Source: Stigmatella aurantiaca (GTDB lineage Bacteria; Myxococcota; Myxococcia; Myxococcales; Myxococcaceae). Taken from it: a stretch of DNA of 64,000 nucleotides. Both the position numbers and the translations under genes were made by a program. The first letter of the stretch is position 1. Each line of letters opens with the position of its first letter. The notes below the pieces were generated by a model. It saw only the letters and a program-made list of their open reading frames with translations, was not told the origin of the DNA and ran no database searches. The stretch spans positions 1-64,000 of the forward strand of contig NZ_FOAP01000015.1 in the NCBI RefSeq assembly GCF_900109545.1, given 5' to 3'. Of the stretch, positions 58,562-64,000 are shown piece by piece.

Positions 58562-59986
58562 ATGCAACCTGGCTTCGGACGTGACCTGACCACCGGCAGC
58601 ATCCCCCGGCTCATGGTGACCTTCTCGCTGCCGATGCTCCTGGGCAGCTTCCTCCAGACGGCCTACAGCTTCGTCAACGCCATCTGGGTGGGGCAGTACC
58701 TGGGCACCGCCGCGCTCGCCACGGTGACGGTGAGCTTCCCCATCGTCTTCGTGCTGTTCGCCATCGGCATGGGGCTCACGCTGGCGACGAACATCCTCGT
58801 GTCCCAGAGCTTCGGGGCCCGGCGGATGGACGAGCTGAAGCGGACCGTGGACAGCTCCACGGTGCTCATCGGCTCGCTGGGCATCCTGTTCACCGTGCTG
58901 GGCGAGCTGTTCGCCCCCACCATGCTGCGCGCCATGGACACGCCCCCGGACATCCTCGACGCGTCCGTCGCCTACCTGCGCATCTTCCTGCTCTCGATGC
59001 CCCTGGGCTTCGGCCTGTTCCTCACGCGCAGCCTGCTCCAGGGCGTGGGCGACTCGAAGACCCCGCTCTACTTCCAGTCCGGCTCGCTGCTCCTCACCGC
59101 GGCGCTGGACCCGGTGCTGATGCTCGGCTGGCTGGGCTTTCCCAAGCTGGGGCTCAACGGCACCGCGTGGGCCACCGTCATCTCCCAGCTCCTGTCGCTC
59201 ACGGCGCTCATCACCTACCTGCACGCGAAGAAGGTCCCCGTCGCCCCCTCCTGGCCGCGCTTCAGCCACCTGGGGCCCATCACCCGGAAGACGCTGCGCA
59301 TCGGCCTGCCCTCCGCCGTCCAGCAGTCGCTCGTCTCCATCGGCATGGTGTTTGTCACCGGCATCGTCAACGGCTTCGGAGAGACGGCCACGGCCGCCTT
59401 CGGGGCCGCCTCCCGCATTGATCAGATCGCCTTCCTGCCCGCGATGACCTTCGGCATGGCCATCTCCACCCTCGCCGGGCAGAACCTCGGCGCGGGGCGC
59501 CAGGACCGGATCCGGGAGATCTTCCTCTGGGGCTGCGTGTTCAGCGGGGGCATCACCCTGGTCATCACCGCGGTGGCCGTGTCGGTGCCCCGCGCGCTCC
59601 TGAGCATCTTCGTCACGGATGCCGCCGTCCTCGAACCGGGCGTCGCCTACCTGCACACCGTGGGCGCCTGCTACCTCTTCTTCGCCCTCGTCTTCGTCAG
59701 CAACGGCATCATCAATGGCGCGGGCCACACGCTGGCCACCACGCTCCTGGCGCTGATCAGCCTGTGGGTCATCCGCGTGCCGGTCGCCTACTGGCTGTCG
59801 CGGCGCATGGGCAGCGTGCAGGGCGTCTGGTATGCCATTGCGCTGAGCTTCGCCGTGTCGCTCGCCGCCAGCATGGCCTACTACTTCTCCGGCCGGTGGA
59901 AGCGCCCGCTCGGCCAGAAGCCGCCTCCGGGCACGCCCCCCTCCACCCCGGACGAGACGCTCACCCACGGCACCACCGGGGCTTGA
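58562..59986 (+). CDS. MATE-family efflux transporter
   Basis: The 474-residue protein has twelve predicted membrane helices in two similar halves. The first half has GSIPRLMVTFSLPMLLGSFL and AIWVGQYLGTAALATVTVSF, and the second half has SAVQQSLVSIGMVFVTGIVN and IDQIAFLPAMTFGMAISTLA, as in DinF/MATE proteins. It exports cationic drugs or secondary metabolites in exchange for Na or H ions. ATG at 58562 is the family start; the longer upstream frame is a shadow. A Pro-rich cytosolic tail ends the protein. Confidence 0.92.
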   Translation: MQPGFGRDLTTGSIPRLMVTFSLPMLLGSFLQTAYSFVNAIWVGQYLGTAALATVTVSFPIVFVLFAIGMGLTLATNILVSQSFGARRMDELKRTVDSSTVLIGSLGILFTVLGELFAPTMLRAMDTPPDILDASVAYLRIFLLSMPLGFGLFLTRSLLQGVGDSKTPLYFQSGSLLLTAALDPVLMLGWLGFPKLGLNGTAWATVISQLLSLTALITYLHAKKVPVAPSWPRFSHLGPITRKTLRIGLPSAVQQSLVSIGMVFVTGIVNGFGETATAAFGAASRIDQIAFLPAMTFGMAISTLAGQNLGAGRQDRIREIFLWGCVFSGGITLVITAVAVSVPRALLSIFVTDAAVLEPGVAYLHTVGACYLFFALVFVSNGIINGAGHTLATTLLALISLWVIRVPVAYWLSRRMGSVQGVWYAIALSFAVSLAASMAYYFSGRWKRPLGQKPPPGTPPSTPDETLTHGTTGA

Positions 59987-60331
59987 GCCCCCCGGGCCAA
60001 AGAGGGGATTCCGGGGATACGTTTAAAAGAGGCTCGTTGCGCTGCCCCCTCAGGCAGTATTCCTAAAACTTTCCGTCTGGTTTCCTTGTGGGTAGCAAAG
60101 CGTTGCAACAGAAGGGGCGCGGCGGCGTGCTGTTGGTTGCAGGTCTCTAACAACCGGTATTAGTCTCAGGAATGAGACGCAATCCCATAACCGGGGGAGA
60201 CGTCTCGCGAAGCGAGGGTGGACGGTGAAACCGGACGCCTGGCGCTTCCAGGTGGGTGGGTAGCGGGCAGCGGGCCTGCCTCTCTGCACTCTCGGGGGAT
60301 GGTGCAGAGGGGGGCCCGCTGTGGGTGTTGC
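59987..60331. other. 345-base gene-free gap with clustered small hairpins
   Basis: Between the convergent MATE and MscS genes there is no supportable gene. Small dyads occur in a row: GGTTG/CAACC (60135-60155), GTCTCA/TGAGAC around GGAA (60163-60178), GAGACGTCTC (60197-60206) and CTCGC/GCGAG (60204-60216). They suggest a structured RNA or a two-way terminator region. No riboswitch consensus was recognised. Confidence 0.4.
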
Positions 60332-61600
60332 CTAGCCGCCGGAGCCCACGGGCCGGGCTGGGGCCGTCATCCGCCCGGGCGCCACCGCGTTCAGGCCCGG
60401 CGGGAGCACCGGCTCGGCGGCCGGCGCCAGGTGGCTCGCCTCGGCGCGCAGCAGCGGCAGGCCGTGCGGCTGCCCCTGGAGGAACAGCATCAGCTTCTCG
60501 CGCACCAGGCACCGCAGGTCGAACGCCTTGCCCGCGTCCGAGGCGCTCACCAGCGCGCGCAGCTTCATGGTGCGCTCGGTGCACTCGGTCACCTGCAGGC
60601 CGTGCACCTTGCCATCCCAGAGCCCCTGGGACTCCTGCTGCAGGACGCGGTGAAGCTCCGCGCGCACCGCGGCCACGTTCGTGCGGAAGTCCACGTACAG
60701 CTCCGCGGTGCCCAGGATGTCCGGCGACACCTTGCTCCAGTTCTGGAAGGGCTTCTCCAGGAAGTGCGTCATGGGCACCACCAGCCGCCGCAAGTCCCAC
60801 ACCTTCACCACCACATAGGTGAGGGTGATTTCCTCCACCCACCCCCACTCGCCCTCCACGATGACGGTGTCGCCGATGCGGATGGGCTGGGTGATGGACA
60901 GCTGGATGCCGGCCAGCAGCGTGGAGATGGACTTCTGCGCCGCCAGGCCAATCACCAGGCCTGCGAGGCCCGCGGAGGCCAGCAATGACACGCCCACGTT
61001 GCGCACCGCCTCGAACTGGAGCAGCAGCACGGAGAGGGCCACCAGCACCACGGCCACCTCGATGATGTGGCGCATCACCACCAGTTGCGTGCGCAGCCCC
61101 CGGATGCGCCCCACCTCCGCGCCGGTCGCCGAGCTGCGGTTCACCTTCTGCTCCACGAAGCGGGCGGCCAGCCGCAGGAAGCTCATCAGGAACCACGCCA
61201 GGGCGATGATGACGATGGAGCGCGACACCACATCCACCACGTGCTGCACGGGCGCGGGCAGGCCCAGCAGGCGCGAGCCCGTGGCCACCAGCACCGCGAA
61301 GATGGGATAGCGCAGCGGGCCTCGCCCCGCCGTCACCAACTGGTCATCCCACCCCGACTGCGTCAGCCCGGCGGCGCGCACGCCCAGCCGCAGCAACAGC
61401 CCCTCCATCAGCCGCCCCACGAGCACGCTGCCCGCCAGCACCAGCCCCAGCCCCAGCGCCTGCCAGAGCTCCACCTCCCACAGCGGCCGGTGCAGGAAGA
61501 ACGCGGGCAGGTGCCCCCGCAGGGCGGAGCCGCCCTCCTCCTGCGCCAGCACGGACGTGGACGGCAGCAACATCAAGGGCAGGGCAAGGCGGCGCAGCAT
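60332..61600 (-). CDS. MscS-family mechanosensitive channel
   Basis: The 422-residue protein has a signal-like first helix (MLRRLALPLMLLPSTSVLAQ), then several membrane helices and the MscS pore segment SAGLAGLVIGLAAQKSISTL, followed by a beta domain (IRIGDTVIVEGEWGWVEEIT) and a cytosolic alpha/beta domain. It should open under membrane tension and release small solutes. AGGAGTT lies eight bases before ATG 61600, so this start is preferred over the longer frame. The long C-terminal Pro/Ala tail is not conserved. It is convergent with the MATE gene. Confidence 0.9.
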   Translation of the reverse strand: MLRRLALPLMLLPSTSVLAQEEGGSALRGHLPAFFLHRPLWEVELWQALGLGLVLAGSVLVGRLMEGLLLRLGVRAAGLTQSGWDDQLVTAGRGPLRYPIFAVLVATGSRLLGLPAPVQHVVDVVSRSIVIIALAWFLMSFLRLAARFVEQKVNRSSATGAEVGRIRGLRTQLVVMRHIIEVAVVLVALSVLLLQFEAVRNVGVSLLASAGLAGLVIGLAAQKSISTLLAGIQLSITQPIRIGDTVIVEGEWGWVEEITLTYVVVKVWDLRRLVVPMTHFLEKPFQNWSKVSPDILGTAELYVDFRTNVAAVRAELHRVLQQESQGLWDGKVHGLQVTECTERTMKLRALVSASDAGKAFDLRCLVREKLMLFLQGQPHGLPLLRAEASHLAPAAEPVLPPGLNAVAPGRMTAPARPVGSGG

Positions 61601-61814
61601 GGCGGGAACTCCTGAACTCGGGGCCGATGGCCCAGATGTTTTGACCTCAAATATACCAAACGGTGGCGGTGGCCTGTCCATGGAGACGAGGCCAGGCCCT
61701 CGGGCAGGCGCGCGACAGCCCAGGTGTCTTAAATCCGGGAGTTGCTGGACGCATCCCGGGCGTGTCCGCGTTCAATGGTATCTGCTTGCCGCGAGCACCC
61801 GCGTGTCCCTCCCC

Positions 61815-64000
61815 ATGCCCCCATTGCCCACGCCGCGTCCGGCCCCGGGCGACTCCCGCCCTGGCGCGGCATTCGTGGACGGCGCCTCGCCCGCGTCCCG
61901 CCGGCGCATGGGGCTGACGCCGGTCACGGTGCTGAGCATCTGCCTGGTGGTCACGGCCCTCTCCACAGGAGGCTTCCTGCTGACCACGCGGGGATGGGAT
62001 GACACCCGGTTCGAGAACTTCGCGCGGCTGAGCCAGGAGCGCATCCTGGCCCACCTGGGGGCGGACACGGCCCTGCTGCTGGGCACGGCTGGCTTCTTCA
62101 CCGCCAGCGACCACGTCACGCCCGAGGAGTTCCGGCTCTACGTCGAGCGCCTGGGGTTGCAGCGCTACGGCCTGGGCATTCGCGAGATGGGCTACAGCCG
62201 GCGCCTGCCCGCGCGGCCGGACCAGAACGAGGCCCACGCCATCACCTCCCTGGAGCCTGTCTCGCCGCGCCAGCCGGAGGCGCTGGGCTTCGACATGTTC
62301 TCCAGGCCCATCCACCGGGAGGCGATGGAGCGGGCCTGGCGCACCGGGATGCCCGCGCTCTCCGGCAAGCTCACCCTGGGCGTGGAGTCGGGGGCCACCG
62401 GCCAGGAAGGCTTCGTGCTGTTCATTCCGGTGTACCAGGGGCACGCCGTTCCTCCGAGCGAGCCGGAGCGCTGGCGGACGCTGGCTGGCTTCGTCTACGG
62501 CCCCATGGCGGCCGAGGCGCTGTTCTCGGAGATATTCCCCGCCGCGTTTCAGAGGCGCGTCACCTTCCGCCTGTATGACGGGCGGACGCCGGCGCCCGAG
62601 GCCCTGCTGTATGACTCGGGCGCCCCGCTGAAGACGGCGTCGGCCCCGCCCCGGCTCACCACCACGGCGCACATCGAGGTGGCGGGCCGCCCGTGGACGC
62701 TGGTGTTCTCCTCGCAGCCGGAGTTCGAGCGGACGCTGATGGCCTCGTGGGCGCCGGCGGTGGGAGGGATTGGAACGCTGATGAGCCTGCTGGTGTTCGC
62801 CTTCGCGCGCTCCCAGCAGCGTGCCCGCAAGCGCGCGGAGGCCAACGAGGCGGAGCGCGCCTGGCTGCTCGCGCGGGAGCGGGGGGCGCGGGCCGAGACG
62901 GAAGCCCAGCGCATGCACCTGCAGCAGATCTTCATGCAGGCCCCGGCGGTCATCGCCATCCTGGCGGGTCCCCAACAGGTCTTCGAGTTCGCCAACACCG
63001 AGTGCCAAAAGGTGCTGGGCCACCGGGAGCTGCTGGGCAGGCCGCTGCACGAGGCGGTGCCCGACCTGAGGCAGCACGGCCAGGCGCTGCTGGACGAGGC
63101 GTACCGGACGGGACGGGCCCTCTCGGGCCGGGAGGTGTGCCTGCCCCTGCGCTACACGGTGGGCGGGCCCCTGGAGGAGCGGTACTGGGACTTCTTCTTC
63201 CAGCCCCGCCGCACGCCGGAGGGCAGGGTGGATGGGATGATGGTGTTCGCCTTCGAGGTGACGGCCCAGCTCCAGGCGCGCCAGGAGGTGGAGCTGAGCC
63301 GGGAGGAGGCGCGGCGCAGCGCCGCCCAGCTCCAGGCCATCACCGACACGCTGCCGGCGCTGGTGGCCTACCTCGATGTGACGGAGCGCTACCGCTTCGC
63401 CAACCAGGCGTATGAGACGTGGTTCGGGGTGAAGCCCGAGCTGGTCCTGGGCAAGACGGCGGAGGAGTTCGTCGGGCCGGCGAGCTATGCGGCCGTGAAG
63501 GACCGGCTCCACCGGGCGCTCGCGGGAGAGACCGTCCAGTACGAGGTCGAGCTGCCGCTGCGGGATGGGCGGAAGATCTACATGCAGTCCAACTACCTGC
63601 CGGACCGGGACGCGCAGGGCCACGTGCGGGGCATCGTGGTGCTGGCGCATGACCTCACCGAGCGGAGGAAGGAAGAGGAGATTGTCCGCAACGCGGTGCG
63701 CCTGCGCGACGAGTTCCTGTCGGTGGCGAGCCACGAGCTGAAGACGCCGCTCACCCCGCTGAGCCTGAAGCTCCAGGCGCTCGCGCGGGCGGTGGAGGGG
63801 CAGCCGGAGACGCCGTTCACCCAGAAGGTCCGCGCGCACGTGGAGGCGGGGCGCAAGCAGCTCAACCGCCTGTCGGTGCTCATCGGGGACTTGCTGGACG
63901 TGTCGCGGATCGGCTCGGGCCAGCTGCGGCTGCGCTGGGAGCCGGTGGACTTCGTGGCGTTGATCCGGGACGTGGTGGCGCGGATGGAGCCCGAGGCCCA
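61815..64000 (+). CDS. CHASE-PAS-PAS sensor histidine kinase (partial, runs off the window)
   Basis: The reading frame is open from ATG 61815 to the window end (728 residues so far). A first membrane helix (about 37-56) is followed by a CHASE domain (about 75-260, SQERILAHLGADTALLLGTA, YGLGIREMGYSRRLP), a second helix (about 309-331), two PAS domains (about 375-490 and 505-620) and HisKA with H640 in SVASHELKTPLTPLSL. The ATPase domain lies beyond the end. CHASE domains bind small extracellular ligands such as cytokinin-like or peptide signals in other groups. GTG 61803 is in frame and could be the start. No partner is visible. Confidence 0.9.
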   Translation, partial: MPPLPTPRPAPGDSRPGAAFVDGASPASRRRMGLTPVTVLSICLVVTALSTGGFLLTTRGWDDTRFENFARLSQERILAHLGADTALLLGTAGFFTASDHVTPEEFRLYVERLGLQRYGLGIREMGYSRRLPARPDQNEAHAITSLEPVSPRQPEALGFDMFSRPIHREAMERAWRTGMPALSGKLTLGVESGATGQEGFVLFIPVYQGHAVPPSEPERWRTLAGFVYGPMAAEALFSEIFPAAFQRRVTFRLYDGRTPAPEALLYDSGAPLKTASAPPRLTTTAHIEVAGRPWTLVFSSQPEFERTLMASWAPAVGGIGTLMSLLVFAFARSQQRARKRAEANEAERAWLLARERGARAETEAQRMHLQQIFMQAPAVIAILAGPQQVFEFANTECQKVLGHRELLGRPLHEAVPDLRQHGQALLDEAYRTGRALSGREVCLPLRYTVGGPLEERYWDFFFQPRRTPEGRVDGMMVFAFEVTAQLQARQEVELSREEARRSAAQLQAITDTLPALVAYLDVTERYRFANQAYETWFGVKPELVLGKTAEEFVGPASYAAVKDRLHRALAGETVQYEVELPLRDGRKIYMQSNYLPDRDAQGHVRGIVVLAHDLTERRKEEEIVRNAVRLRDEFLSVASHELKTPLTPLSLKLQALARAVEGQPETPFTQKVRAHVEAGRKQLNRLSVLIGDLLDVSRIGSGQLRLRWEPVDFVALIRDVVARMEPEA

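Noticed and set aside
60120-60260. Riboswitch (c-di-GMP or cobalamin type)
   Set aside because: No core consensus was found on either strand, and the nearest genes converge on it, leaving no gene downstream to control.
1-64000. CRISPR array, rRNA, tRNA or prophage structural genes
   Set aside because: No regularly spaced direct repeats, rRNA signatures, T-loop consensus sequences or phage structural domains were seen.

Overview
The window is high-GC DNA with very strong third-position GC bias. Its content points to a myxobacterium, probably Cystobacterineae and Stigmatella/Cystobacter-like: a eukaryote-type Ser/Thr kinase with a PEGA domain, two giant kinase/ATPase/histidine-kinase fusions, several orphan or hybrid histidine kinases, delta-60-repeat and Cys-rich lipoproteins, a DUF5953 family gene and an imm11/AHH toxin-immunity remnant. 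The species assignment is inference; no rRNA or tRNA gene was found.

Layout. 1-3400 is a scarred accessory patch: a scrap of an IS91-type transposase, a frameshifted unknown gene, an IS4-family element with visible terminal repeats (933-2191), then an intact imm11-type immunity gene next to a 5'-truncated AHH nuclease toxin. 3593-4327 encodes an unrecognised protein made of three near-identical 62-residue repeats. 4311-7059 is a response regulator/sensor kinase operon. 7171-24526 holds a PNPOx-like gene, a PEGA Ser/Thr kinase, and two closely related giant signalling proteins (9840-15158 and 19253-24526) that bracket a delta-60 lipoprotein, an unknown propeller-like protein and a METTL25-like methyltransferase. 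24469-28623 carries a TetR/serine-hydrolase divergon and a secreted two-CBM alpha-amylase.

28630-31924 is a second accessory island: a terminator-like hairpin, a 79-bp palindromic MITE with TAA duplications, an XRE-ImmA/IrrE regulator-protease gene with its own palindrome and an unknown partner protein, a 3' gene remnant, and a frameshifted DUF5953 gene. 31948-42171 is metabolic and regulatory: SDR/LysR divergon, pirin, a second LysR, YceI, amidohydrolase, a Tat-exported pirin, an XRE regulator, a desaturase/AraC pair, GST and a PLD-like protein. An identical 16-bp palindromic motif lies on both sides of the second LysR gene, upstream of pirin and of YceI.

42265-45876 is an apparent operon of two paralogous aldehyde dehydrogenases plus a B3/4-domain protein, ending convergently on gluconokinase. 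46491-52974 has a Cys-rich lipoprotein, a hybrid histidine kinase, a GAF kinase lacking the phospho-acceptor histidine, and an HDAC-like deacetylase with a C-terminal extension. 53152-64000 carries a histone-H1-like basic protein, quinone oxidoreductase, PAP2 phosphatase, a small TM2-like protein, a succinate-semialdehyde-type dehydrogenase, heme A synthase (CtaA/Cox15), a MATE exporter, an MscS channel and a CHASE-PAS-PAS histidine kinase that runs off the end.

No CRISPR array, rRNA, tRNA or prophage structural gene was seen. Many genes meet convergently with tiny overlaps, and nearly all long antisense reading frames are GC-bias shadows.
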